Below, piece after piece: positions 20,680 to 30,587 of a stretch of 64,000 bases of DNA; the stretch's first letter is position 1, and each line of letters starts with the position of its first letter. Both the position numbers and the translations under genes were made by a program. The notes beneath the pieces were generated by a model. The model was not told where the DNA came from. It made no database searches and saw nothing but the letters and a program-made list of their open reading frames with translations. The stretch comes from Pichia kudriavzevii (lineage: Eukaryota; Ascomycota; Pichiomycetes; Pichiales; Pichiaceae): NCBI RefSeq assembly GCF_003054445.1, contig NC_042508.1:806001-870000 (forward strand). The letters are read 5' to 3'.

Positions 20680-21837
20680 ATGGCATCCAGAAAGACTAGA
20701 TCATCGACTGCAAAGGCATCGACAGAGAAGCCTGTTGAATCCCCTAAGACAACTAAAGTCAGCAAATCTACTAAATCGACAAAGCCAAATAAGACTTCAA
20801 AGACATCCAAGAACGTGGTTGAAGATTCAAAGCCAGAAGCGCCAAAGAGCACCAATTCAAACATGATTAATGATGAAGAAGTAGTCCAAGCAATAAATAT
20901 CAAAGACAAAGCGATTGAAAATGCTGTCTCTGCATTATCTAAATGGAATAAAAAGCAACAAGAAACATCTGCTAAAAAGAACTTGTTCGATGAAGACGAC
21001 GAAGAGATCCCAGTTTACTTACAAGTCACAGCAAACAAATACTTGTCAAAATCCAACGTTTTGAAACCACGTATGATCACCGTTCCACATCCTATCCACG
21101 ATCTTGATGATGCTCGTGTTTGTATTTTCGTTAAAGATGACCTTTTGGATGAAGAGTCAGCTGCGAGAATTGAAATATTAAAGGAAAATGAATTGAAAAA
21201 TTTAGCTCAAATTATCACTGTTAAAGATTTAAAGACCAAGTATAATGCATATGAGAAAAGACGTCAATTGTTATCTGAATATGATATCTTCTTAACCGAT
21301 TCTTCCATTGCCAATATGATTCCAAAGCTACTTGGTAAGATCTTCTTTGAATCTTCAAAGCTCCCATTAACTATTTCGGTAACAGAGAATAAGAAACTCT
21401 CTGTTGATAAGTTTGTCAAGAATTTCCAAAAGGCATTGAATTCTATTGGATTTATTCTACCAATGGGTATCAATATGGGTTTCAGATTAGGCATGCTAGG
21501 TCAAGATATCAATAACATGAAAGAAAATATTCATGCTATTGCTAGATTCCTTGAAAGATTTAATATACGATTGATCCAACTGAAGTTAACGGATTCCCCC
21601 TCCCTTCCAATTTACATTAACAAAAAAATCTTCACCGAAGATGATGTTCTTAAGACTGATGATACTCAAAACGATGGAAATAGACTTAATGATATACCTT
21701 TATCCATCTATGCTGAAGGTTTGAAGGAATTAGGATTAGATGAGGAAGAAGCTAATCAAATATTTGGCAGGAAGAGAAAGTCCGACCAACTGAAGGACGA
21801 CTCAAAGACCACAACTACTAAGAAGAGTAAAAACTAA
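20680..21837 (+). CDS. CIC1: CIC1/NSA3, 60S ribosome biogenesis factor
   Basis: Nucleolar protein with a ribosomal L1-like fold that binds ITS2-containing pre-60S particles; also reported as a proteasome-associated adaptor. The 385-residue product (376 in S. cerevisiae) starts MASRKTRSST after a leader with no upstream in-frame ATG. The first 60 residues are lysine, serine and threonine-rich. The L1-like domain covers about 85-340, with VTANKYLSKSNVLKPRMI, YDIFLTDSSIANMIPKLLG and FILPMGINMGFRLG. The C-terminus is basic (GRKRKSDQLKDDSK), probably a nuclear localisation signal. Confidence 0.93.
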   Translation: MASRKTRSSTAKASTEKPVESPKTTKVSKSTKSTKPNKTSKTSKNVVEDSKPEAPKSTNSNMINDEEVVQAINIKDKAIENAVSALSKWNKKQQETSAKKNLFDEDDEEIPVYLQVTANKYLSKSNVLKPRMITVPHPIHDLDDARVCIFVKDDLLDEESAARIEILKENELKNLAQIITVKDLKTKYNAYEKRRQLLSEYDIFLTDSSIANMIPKLLGKIFFESSKLPLTISVTENKKLSVDKFVKNFQKALNSIGFILPMGINMGFRLGMLGQDINNMKENIHAIARFLERFNIRLIQLKLTDSPSLPIYINKKIFTEDDVLKTDDTQNDGNRLNDIPLSIYAEGLKELGLDEEEANQIFGRKRKSDQLKDDSKTTTTKKSKN

Positions 21838-22045
21838 ATGTTTATATTTTTATCTGTAATATCGTTTCTAGATTTTTTGTAAGTTGGAATTACACCAGGA
21901 GAATATATCGAAGTTTTCGAATATTAAAACATACCGCGTAATTGAAATCGATGATAGCGTGTGCCTGATACCCCCTTTTATCTAATCAGCCTACAATTTT
22001 TTCATTAAGTGTCCTTGATTAATTCTTTTGAAGTTGTATAGTATC

Positions 22046-22933
22046 ATGAAAAAGGGAGGAAATAGTTCTAATACTTTGATTATAACGGACTCTGCTCTTG
22101 TGCACCCAGAAAGCCATGATTTATTGCAAGAGACCATTTCTGCAATTAAAGAGTTTGTAAATGAGCTCAACACAGAAAAACTGATTCATAGTTGCCTTCA
22201 AATTTTACATCTTAAGTCATTTCGTCGGGTCCTATTAATTTTTACAGAATCCAAGATAGCCAAATTAGTATTTGAATACTTCCAAAGATTAGGGATCCAG
22301 ATTGGATTTGCAAGGAATGATAACAGGCTCACAACTTGTGACTTAAATTCAGACTGTACAGTGGATTCGAATGTCTCAGGAAGTAGTCTAAACCCCCAGC
22401 ATATTCATATAAGCGATCCTATTAACGAAAGATATATACCTGGAGATACGGGGGTGGCCGGCAGAGAGAATAACTTGACGTTTCTAAGAGTGCCACATCC
22501 ACCAATTCAAATGCAATCGCCTCCAGCTTCACCATATGAGGGATGGATCCCACAGCCTGAAGAACCTCCAAGTGATACGACGCTTTCTTTCCATCCCAAG
22601 ACTTTGGGACATGTATTGTACACTTATGACGGGGAAGAAGTGCCACAAGGGCTGGGTCAAATGAGAAAAGTGTTTTCTTCTTTTATTGATGATGAGATGC
22701 CGATGAGTCGAATCAATGAGAGCTTGGAGGATTTAAATCTCGGTGAAGGTCTCGAAGATACCAATGAGAGAGGAGGAAATGGTGATGATAGAGATTTATT
22801 AAAGGGATCACTTCTTCAAAAGAATAAGTTTGTGGAAAATAATGAATTTAAAATACCAATATTAGTTATAAACCAAAAAGAAGCGGAAAACTTAAGACAA
22901 GTGGCAACCAATTTTGATCTTGATAAAGCATGA
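22046..22933 (+). CDS. RCN1: RCN1, calcipressin (calcineurin regulator)
   Basis: Binds and regulates the calcium-dependent phosphatase calcineurin. The 295-residue product starts at the ATG at 22046. An RRM-like N-terminal fold is suggested by NTLIITDSAL and SFRRVLLIFTESKIAKLVFEY. The calcipressin signature follows at about 144-165: TFLRVPHPPI then SPPASPYEGW, which contains the serine-proline motif phosphorylated in this family. A PxIxIT-like segment may be KIPILVIN near residue 275. It is longer than S. cerevisiae Rcn1 (about 211 residues), mostly through linker sequence. It converges on the MFS gene (106 bp). Confidence 0.92.
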   Translation: MKKGGNSSNTLIITDSALVHPESHDLLQETISAIKEFVNELNTEKLIHSCLQILHLKSFRRVLLIFTESKIAKLVFEYFQRLGIQIGFARNDNRLTTCDLNSDCTVDSNVSGSSLNPQHIHISDPINERYIPGDTGVAGRENNLTFLRVPHPPIQMQSPPASPYEGWIPQPEEPPSDTTLSFHPKTLGHVLYTYDGEEVPQGLGQMRKVFSSFIDDEMPMSRINESLEDLNLGEGLEDTNERGGNGDDRDLLKGSLLQKNKFVENNEFKIPILVINQKEAENLRQVATNFDLDKA

Positions 22934-23039
22934 ACCAAGAAAAAACAACTCAAATGTAGTTAAATAGTTTTTATATGAAATTTCAGACAAAAAAAAAAAC
23001 AGAGAAGGAAAAATAAAACACTTAAACCGGCTAAATGTC

Positions 23040-24974
23040 TCAGTTTTTGACTCTTATATTACCAAGCAATAATCCAGCTATTGAAAATGAGCCCAGAATA
23101 ATATAGAAAATAATTTCGGGTTTTGCAATACCAATACCAAAGGAGTAAACAGTCAAGAAGAACCAAGGTGCAACAAGATTAACGATATTTTTGATTAGTG
23201 CCAATGCGCCAAAAAATTCACCATTTTTACTGGGATTCGGATTATATTTCAACAATGCAGAATGAATAACAGGGGATCCAACAGCCGATAGCGATGTTAG
23301 TATGAAATAAAAACAAAGTATCCACAACGTTGGAGAGATTGAACATAATAAGGAGGCCACGATTTCAGACAAAATGGCGACTCCAATAGTTGTTATATCA
23401 ATGAAATCGACGTTGAATGGATCATGGCTGAAAAAATTCAATAGATTGTGTTGCACCCAAGGATTGAGTACACTTAGAACGATTGCTCTAGATCCGGATA
23501 TCACACCTACGAATAGACCAAGTTGTGATTGGCTTAGGTTAAATTTGTAAATCATGTATAACGCAATTGGGAGTGAGGAACCTGCAGAGCAAATGACAAA
23601 AAATAAATCAATAGCTAGTAACAAAATACCATTGACTCTAGCAGGCAGGTCAATTTCAAGCTTTTGTAAACTACTTGGGTCTTGGGACGGATTCATTTCG
23701 TATTCACTGTTATTTTCGTTAGTACTGAATTGTCTAGGCCTAGTAATCCAAAGAATTTTAAGGGATTCGAATGAATCTATAACTCCAGATAATCCAAGTT
23801 TATAGGTCCAAGAAGGACTTGATTCTAGTTCTCTTCTTGATCTAATTGAAAATCTTCTTGATTTATCTCTCAGCTTTTCACCTCTAGATTCGGGAATACA
23901 CCAAATCACAAAAATGATTGACATAAAGAACAATGCAGCACTTGCACCGACAAAATGAATGGATGGAATGTTAAATGTCGAGCCCAGGAAAGAAGAGGTC
24001 AACGGACCTAATGATAGACCAAGGAAAAATGCACCAGTAACTTTACTCAAGGCCGGTAATCTTTCTCTTTCATGGACAACATCGCAAACATAAGAATTAG
24101 CAATACTTAGGAGAACAAAAATGGAGCCACCAAATGAGTCGACGATATTGGCCAAAATGACTCTATTAAAAGTGAAGTAACGAGGAGTTAGGATAAAGAC
24201 ACACATGAACTTCGATAGACAAGACAAGGTGAAAGTGATTAAGAACATTGGTTTTCTACCGTAAATATCACTCAACTTACCCATTTTAACAGAAACCAGA
24301 ATTTTGATAAAGGATCCAATGAAATTATTGTATTTTTGTAAATTGGCATTCATTTGTTGAACAGAGGGCGTAGAACAATTATTGACCTCGCCATTGACGA
24401 GGTAACACACAGCCTTCATGATCAAATCTAAGTCCGAAGACATCGCTATTCCCAGAGAAAAACAGTATGAGAAGACAAGGACAGAAACCATAAAGATGGA
24501 AGGCCTGCGATACCATTTAAGGGAATTATGATGCTCTCTATCTTGTAGTAGGAGAATCGAATCACTTATCTCAGAGAATACCGAATCTTGATAATGGATA
24601 GAGCTATAGTTACCTTGAGATAGGGAATTTTGAATGAACTCGTCAAGTGGCTGATCTTCGGCCATGAGCGATTGGGAGTTGGCGCTGCTGTTATTACTTG
24701 AGGCATCGTAACCTTCACTTGAGGATAACATCGCCCCTTCTTCCAAGATATCATCATTCAAGATGGCGTATTTGAGCGAATCCCCCCTTCTCACATGTAT
24801 TGGATTTGAGGAGTGATGGAAGTTATGGTGTTTTATATTGTAACTAGAGTTCAAATTAGGGGTATTATTGGGAGAATCTGTCGAAGTGTCTGCCGATGAG
24901 CCCATCAAATAGTTTGTATTACTAAGTCGACGAGACTTTGCCGGGATTTTCCTTCTGTTGTGTTTCTTGGCCAT
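23040..24974 (-). CDS. Major facilitator superfamily transporter, 12 TM type
   Basis: 644-residue membrane transporter, substrate unknown. A basic, serine-rich cytosolic N-terminus of about 165 residues precedes the first membrane segment (SIFMVSVLVFSYCFSLGIA). The MFS motif A is clear: GKLSDIYGRKP at the loop between TM2 and TM3. A long loop with ESRGEKLRDKSRRFS separates the two halves, and the C-terminus is short. The pattern resembles tetracycline-resistance/DHA1-like fungal carriers such as S. cerevisiae YCR023C, but I cannot assign an orthologue. It is divergent from CDC25. Confidence 0.88.
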   Translation of the reverse strand: MAKKHNRRKIPAKSRRLSNTNYLMGSSADTSTDSPNNTPNLNSSYNIKHHNFHHSSNPIHVRRGDSLKYAILNDDILEEGAMLSSSEGYDASSNNSSANSQSLMAEDQPLDEFIQNSLSQGNYSSIHYQDSVFSEISDSILLLQDREHHNSLKWYRRPSIFMVSVLVFSYCFSLGIAMSSDLDLIMKAVCYLVNGEVNNCSTPSVQQMNANLQKYNNFIGSFIKILVSVKMGKLSDIYGRKPMFLITFTLSCLSKFMCVFILTPRYFTFNRVILANIVDSFGGSIFVLLSIANSYVCDVVHERERLPALSKVTGAFFLGLSLGPLTSSFLGSTFNIPSIHFVGASAALFFMSIIFVIWCIPESRGEKLRDKSRRFSIRSRRELESSPSWTYKLGLSGVIDSFESLKILWITRPRQFSTNENNSEYEMNPSQDPSSLQKLEIDLPARVNGILLLAIDLFFVICSAGSSLPIALYMIYKFNLSQSQLGLFVGVISGSRAIVLSVLNPWVQHNLLNFFSHDPFNVDFIDITTIGVAILSEIVASLLCSISPTLWILCFYFILTSLSAVGSPVIHSALLKYNPNPSKNGEFFGALALIKNIVNLVAPWFFLTVYSFGIGIAKPEIIFYIILGSFSIAGLLLGNIRVKN

Positions 24975-25214
24975 TCTGGGAAAGGGTGATAGAAGGAGAG
25001 GGGAGATGTCAAAATATACAACCTATAGGACCTAAGGGTAGTAAAAGATCTGTGATGAGGTTTTGAAGAACGCCAGTGTGAAGAACTAGTAAGAACTGAC
25101 GATAGGCTCTTCTATAAATTGAAGATAACGTTTTACTTATATTGATATATTTTTAAAAATGTAGCCTTATGGTTTTTTCTCTTATCGGGAAATGCTGCTT
25201 TTTTTTGGTTTTCT

Positions 25215-25265
<51 letters not shown>

Positions 25266-25677
25266 CTCCTTTTTTTTTTTTTTTTTGGATTAGAAAAAAA
25301 AAAACGGGAAAAAGCCAGAAAAAGTCAAAAATAAGGAAAAAAAAAAATCAAAATGTTGTCCCGTTCCGACGGAAAACCTCCTTTTTTCCCGCAGGGTGAA
25401 AATAAGACAATTTGACAGAAACAGGACTGGAGAAGAGGAGGGAAGAGAACTAGGAGAAGAGATCCAAATTGGATACCTGTAGTGCCCCAAGGTAGGATAT
25501 GAATGGATGTGAGTAGGTTCTGGTTTCCACATTGTCTGCACCCTGTATTTCCTTCTATCCCTTTCTGTTCTAGTTCCTGGTTCATTCATTCACGTCTATT
25601 CATAATACTCATCCCCCCTTTGTGCTATACTCTGGACTCCAATTCTGACACTTACCACTTCTCCTTACACTGTCAAG
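24975..25677. other. Divergent MFS/CDC25 promoter region
   Basis: 703 bases with no gene. Its centre is a very long T homopolymer (25217-25286, listed separately) followed by A-rich sequence at 25294-25350. Small open frames crossing it are low-complexity artefacts of these tracts. Confidence 0.6.
25217..25286. repeat. Poly(dT) tract: 49 T, short break, 17 T
   Basis: Uninterrupted T from 25217 to 25265 (49 bases), then CTCC-type interruption, then 17 T at 25270-25286. Poly(dA:dT) tracts exclude nucleosomes and are common in yeast promoters, but this length is extreme. The exact length may be unreliable in the assembly. Confidence 0.9.
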
Positions 25678-28600
25678 ATGTCTCAGAAACCCATAATGAC
25701 AGCCCATGCCATAAGAAATTATCTCCCATCAAATGACTTGAAAAATTGCTTGCAGCTACTGCAAGATGACGTTGTCTACATCATGGACAAGTCTGACAAC
25801 CAGTGGTGGGATGGCGTTGTCTTGGATCCTATTGGGAATGTTCAAAGAGGCTGGTTCCCAGCCTCTTATGTAGAACCATACACCCAACTTCACAGACGGT
25901 CACATTCACGTTCACATTCACGTCCTCGTCCAAGTTCAAATTCAAAATCACGTTCAAGTTCACTTTCAAAATCGCAGTCACAGTCACGTTCAAATTCTAA
26001 CTCAAATTCAAATTCAAATTCAAATGTGAACTCAAACCCAAATATAAACCCAAACTCACGTTCACGTTCACGCTCATGTTCGGTCTCAAGTTTGAAAAAA
26101 TCGGCTAGATTGAACTCCTCGTCAAAATCGAACTTGGTACCTGCAAATGAAATAGCAATTGGCGACCAACATCAACTAAAATCGAAATCAAGTACTCCAG
26201 GTTATGAATATAACCCATCGAATTCAACAACACCTAATATCAATACCTCTTCAAGCGGCCAATTTTCGCCAGCTTCTCAAAATATTCAGCCAAGGAGACA
26301 CTCCACCAGACCTAGAATGCAATCATATGGCGGCCCCCATCAAATGTCAACACTCCATAAACAACAACAATTACCGCAACAACATGTACACTCAAGAGTT
26401 TCTTCACCTCATGCTAGCCATTTCATACGCTCCAATTCAGCGGAAGTTCAACCTCACTCTCCATCAGCTTCAATATTCAAGGAGAAGAACTATTTTATTT
26501 CAAAACACGATTCCTTACTATCTATGAACTCTCAACAACAACAGATCAACGAGTCAAGGCAGTCGTCTCAAGCTTTTACAGATATATCCGCCACTTCATT
26601 ATCTAATTCCATACATATAGTGTCAAGTGATGAAGTGAAATCTTATTTTCAACCTGATAATTCTAAATCCCAGCCTTCATTTAATTTTGTTCCCACTTGG
26701 ATACCACAATTTGGTCAAAATCTGGAAGTTCTCTATAAGAACCAGGCACTAAATGTATACACCAATGATATACCCTACATTGATGCTGGTTTCATCAATG
26801 AGAGCACCTTGTATGAAACTCCAGATACTACCAATTTGATAAATGATTTGAATATTTTACCTTATTCTTCAAAGCGGAGCTGTAATGATGTTGCCTGTGT
26901 AAACATGAGTAGGAAGATATCAAGGGGCAGCAGCAAGGGAAATGATTCAGTCAATTATAATATCAATCATAGTTGCTCTAACGCCTTCCACAGCAATTCG
27001 AATAGATCGTTACCAGAGCACACCCATATACTCCATAATTTACCATCTTTTGTTGACTCAAGACCCACAGAAATTTACTATACCGAAACCTCAGATTTAC
27101 TTACTTGGGATTCGTTGGTTTCAAGCTTCATTAATGCGATAGATGGGTCGATTTCATGCCTTATTAAGAAAGAAAAAATGGGTTTTAAAACTCATTTAAA
27201 CGACGCATCTAACAAGCTATCATTTTATCACATTGCTTGCAGGCAGATCCACCCTCTATTGGACAGTTCAAATAAAGTCTCAAAATTAAGTTCCATATTA
27301 AAAAAGATTACTGATACTTTTATTCAATTCAGAATCTGGTCAAATTTGGCCATTGTTTCAATTGATGCCCAGATTTCTCATAGAACCGGCTCAAAGTTGG
27401 GGTTTGAGGATAACTTGATGAATGGATCCACAATTAACGATTATATAAAAAACTCCACCATTGCAAGGTCCAAATTAGAGAAGCTGTCAATTCATTTGAT
27501 TAAGTTTATGTCTACTGTTCCAATTATGGTTCATAATGGATACACCCAAAAGAATACTTCTAAAATGTTGCCAATGGTATACACAAGATTTATTAAGGAT
27601 AAGTTTGAAGGCGGTAATTATAAGAATAAACTTACATATTCAAAATATCATCATAATGATTATTTTATTGATGTAAACCATGATCAACCAAACATCTTAT
27701 TAGATGAAGCAGTTACAGATAAATTAAAGGTACTGGAAATTAACATATTTGATTCATTAAAGCAAATCAATGATATATTGTTGACGCAACCATCCAAAGA
27801 TATGTCCTTGCAACAATTCAATGAGAAGATAAATATAAGTTTACTAACAGCTGTTTATAAATGTGTTCCTCTCTTGTCACAGTTTATAAACACTTTTGAG
27901 TCTATCGATCTAACTGTTTTTGCGATGATTGATAGAATGGCAAAAAAACCCTCTGACTATAAAAGAAATACAACTCTAATAAAGTCAGAGGTTGAGGACC
28001 CTTTATCGCCCTCTAGTACTCCTCTGCATCATACATCAAACATCGAGACTTTGTCAAGCAGTACTTCTGACTTTGGAAACTCAATTGATTCTGGTGAAGA
28101 TAGTGAAAAAAGTAGTCAATCTTTCTACGATGCAACTGCTAAAGTTTTCAGACCTTTGATTTGCGAGTTCTTACAATTGAAACAATCGCTTCATTCAGCA
28201 TTTAGTGATTTGATTTTGGATTCTCAGACAATTACCGCTGATGATCCTGAGACATTTTCCACGATGAGAGATGATTCTTCTCTTTATACAAAACCGTCTA
28301 AATTCAAAATGGTTGCGGACATTCTACTAATGAAGCTACAAAAGGCAGACTATGAGTTACATAGACGTAATTCGTATATTCTTGACCCGAAGTTGAAATT
28401 GATGGAAACCATCAATGTTTCAAAAGATAGGATAAAATTGATCAATATTCTGATTATTCAATTGAGAGATGAGCGTAGAACAATTTTAAACTATTGTTCG
28501 AGATTGATGAATTCTGATTTTAATATTGCTTCTCTATTTATTGCTGAAAGACACAATACAATTGTTTCTAAATCAAGTCAAGCAACAGCTACGTTTAGTG

Positions 28601-30333
28601 GGAAATATTCTTCAGGTTCTTATATGAACGAAGATGATGAAAGAGAAAACTCAGTCGATGAGAAATTACCAGATTATGGTTACACTTTTACGAATGCAAA
28701 TACAAATGAAGAACATGTTCCATGGTATATGACTATGGACCATGATGAGGAGAAGCTAATCTATGAAGGCTCCATTTTGAAAGGTGGACCTGTGAGAGGC
28801 TTAGTTTCTAAATTAGTTAATCCAAATAACCAACCCGACGAATTATTTGAGCAAACATTCCTATGTTTTTTTAGTACGTTTGTCAAGCCAGCCAAACTAT
28901 TTGAAATACTAATTGAAAAGTATAATTTGAGTATGCCCGAAGCATTAAGTTACGAAGAATATGGTATTTGGATTGAACAAAAGTTAAAACCACAGCAGCA
29001 GAGGATTTTAGACATTTTCATCAAACTATTCTCTAGATATTGGATTGTTAACTATACGACATCGGAGTTGATCAACACTTGGGATTACTTTGTGGAGGAA
29101 ACGCCGAGTGTTAAAATTGAGTTAATCAATTTAAGCGCAAAGGTGTTCTCGTTTGATAATCAAGAAGAATATATTGATTATTTTAAATTAGGAAATATGG
29201 AACCAAAAACAATTCCTGTAGCTCCCTTGTCCAATTCTATATTGCATTTGAGATTACAATCATTAAATATCAATTATGTTGCTGAACAAATAACTGCAGT
29301 ACAAGCGTTTTATTATAGGAAGCTTAATATGTGGGACTTATTAGGTAGAACCTATAACTTCGCAAGGATTTTAAGAGGCGACAACGAGATGAAGCATTCT
29401 AATGTTAATATGAGGGATCCGTTGGGTACAAAAAATATATCCAACTTTATTAAATGTTGTAATAATTTGACTCATTATACAAGTTTTATGATTTTGAAAA
29501 ATAGTGATTTGAATGAAAGGATGGAATCAATCAAATTTTTCATCTTGTTGGCAGAAAAATTAATGGCAATGAACAATTTCTCATCAATGACTGCCATTAT
29601 AAGTGGTTTAGGCTCAACTAGTATTTCAAGATTACGCAAAACTTGGGATCAGTTGCCACAAGTTTACATCAATAAATTTCAAAAAATGGACAACTTGATG
29701 TCAATCGGAAAAAATTATAGTGAATACCGAAATATCCTGAAATTTGTTAATGCTGATGACGAGGCATATATGCCATTTTTAGGGATGTATCTCTCAGACT
29801 TAAGATTCACAACAGATGGTAATTCAGATTGGTTGACTAAAAGGAGGGGTTCCAAGGGACTAGTTAATTTTGCGAAAAGAGTAAGCATAATGAAAATTAT
29901 TAATGAAGTTTTAGATTTCAATAATACGTTATACAATATTAGGCTAGATGAGGAATTTTCTTGTTATTTACAGGAAATGTTTAAGGGTTTGCCAGATGAT
30001 GAAAAAATGTACCAATTGTCAATTGAGATTGAACCTAGAGTTAGTGTGCTCAAAAATGGCAAAGGCTTGGCAACTGTCGGCTTGATGGAAATAGCGGATG
30101 GGACTTACCAAGGCAGTGTGACTCCTGAACGGTCCTCAACTTTAAGCTCATTTTTTGGTACTTTCAATTCAATTGGGTCATTTAGTACGCCTGATGGTAG
30201 AAATAATAATGAGAGGCATAATAGCAATGATCGAAATTCTACACAGGCTCAAATGCAGGGCAACGAAGGACATCATAGTCATTCACATCGTAAGCATAGC
30301 CATAATCATAAGCACCATTACAAACAAAAGTAG
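25678..30333 (+). CDS. CDC25: CDC25, Ras guanine-nucleotide exchange factor
   Basis: Activates Ras by exchanging GDP for GTP, feeding the cAMP/PKA pathway at the plasma membrane. The 1551-residue product (1589 in S. cerevisiae) starts MSQKPIMTAH. An SH3 domain occupies about 10-66 (DDVVYIMDKSDNQWWDG, GWFPASYVEPY). Residues about 72-138 are serine-rich with R, N and Q (listed as a repeat). The RasGEF N domain starts near 1027 (KLIYEGSILKGGPVRGLV), and the catalytic domain spans about 1190-1445 (YVAEQITAVQAFYYRKL, LLGRTYNFARILRGDNE, PFLGMYLSDLRFTTDGN). The tail is histidine-rich. No transmembrane segment is obvious. Confidence 0.96.
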   Translation: MSQKPIMTAHAIRNYLPSNDLKNCLQLLQDDVVYIMDKSDNQWWDGVVLDPIGNVQRGWFPASYVEPYTQLHRRSHSRSHSRPRPSSNSKSRSSSLSKSQSQSRSNSNSNSNSNSNVNSNPNINPNSRSRSRSCSVSSLKKSARLNSSSKSNLVPANEIAIGDQHQLKSKSSTPGYEYNPSNSTTPNINTSSSGQFSPASQNIQPRRHSTRPRMQSYGGPHQMSTLHKQQQLPQQHVHSRVSSPHASHFIRSNSAEVQPHSPSASIFKEKNYFISKHDSLLSMNSQQQQINESRQSSQAFTDISATSLSNSIHIVSSDEVKSYFQPDNSKSQPSFNFVPTWIPQFGQNLEVLYKNQALNVYTNDIPYIDAGFINESTLYETPDTTNLINDLNILPYSSKRSCNDVACVNMSRKISRGSSKGNDSVNYNINHSCSNAFHSNSNRSLPEHTHILHNLPSFVDSRPTEIYYTETSDLLTWDSLVSSFINAIDGSISCLIKKEKMGFKTHLNDASNKLSFYHIACRQIHPLLDSSNKVSKLSSILKKITDTFIQFRIWSNLAIVSIDAQISHRTGSKLGFEDNLMNGSTINDYIKNSTIARSKLEKLSIHLIKFMSTVPIMVHNGYTQKNTSKMLPMVYTRFIKDKFEGGNYKNKLTYSKYHHNDYFIDVNHDQPNILLDEAVTDKLKVLEINIFDSLKQINDILLTQPSKDMSLQQFNEKINISLLTAVYKCVPLLSQFINTFESIDLTVFAMIDRMAKKPSDYKRNTTLIKSEVEDPLSPSSTPLHHTSNIETLSSSTSDFGNSIDSGEDSEKSSQSFYDATAKVFRPLICEFLQLKQSLHSAFSDLILDSQTITADDPETFSTMRDDSSLYTKPSKFKMVADILLMKLQKADYELHRRNSYILDPKLKLMETINVSKDRIKLINILIIQLRDERRTILNYCSRLMNSDFNIASLFIAERHNTIVSKSSQATATFSGKYSSGSYMNEDDERENSVDEKLPDYGYTFTNANTNEEHVPWYMTMDHDEEKLIYEGSILKGGPVRGLVSKLVNPNNQPDELFEQTFLCFFSTFVKPAKLFEILIEKYNLSMPEALSYEEYGIWIEQKLKPQQQRILDIFIKLFSRYWIVNYTTSELINTWDYFVEETPSVKIELINLSAKVFSFDNQEEYIDYFKLGNMEPKTIPVAPLSNSILHLRLQSLNINYVAEQITAVQAFYYRKLNMWDLLGRTYNFARILRGDNEMKHSNVNMRDPLGTKNISNFIKCCNNLTHYTSFMILKNSDLNERMESIKFFILLAEKLMAMNNFSSMTAIISGLGSTSISRLRKTWDQLPQVYINKFQKMDNLMSIGKNYSEYRNILKFVNADDEAYMPFLGMYLSDLRFTTDGNSDWLTKRRGSKGLVNFAKRVSIMKIINEVLDFNNTLYNIRLDEEFSCYLQEMFKGLPDDEKMYQLSIEIEPRVSVLKNGKGLATVGLMEIADGTYQGSVTPERSSTLSSFFGTFNSIGSFSTPDGRNNNERHNSNDRNSTQAQMQGNEGHHSHSHRKHSHNHKHHYKQK
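25891..26080 (+). repeat. Hexamer-type repeat coding an SR/SN-rich stretch in CDC25
   Basis: Repeating TCACGT, TCAAAT and TCAAAA hexamers encode SRSHSRPRPSSNSKSRSSS followed by SN dipeptides and SRSRSRS. Serine is coded almost only by TCA, showing expansion at DNA level rather than selection on codon choice. Confidence 0.85.
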
Positions 30334-30587
30334 TAAGTTCACATAAACAACAAAAAGACAGACAGAAATCAAAAATTTAAGAGAACCGTTGAGATAAACA
30401 AAATTCGGATATATTTTCCTAGGTATTTCGAGGATTTGACAAACAATTCAGGTGTGGACTTGAAAACTTAACCGATTACTGAGATTTATGTATTGATATT
30501 CTTTAACAAAAAATAGGTTCAACAGGGAAAACCATTTCCATAAGTAAAATAAAAAGTTTTTAATTTTATAGTAATATACATAATGGA

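Noticed and set aside
25169-25589. Frames crossing the poly-T tract
   Set aside because: They are runs of phenylalanine or lysine from the homopolymer, not genes.
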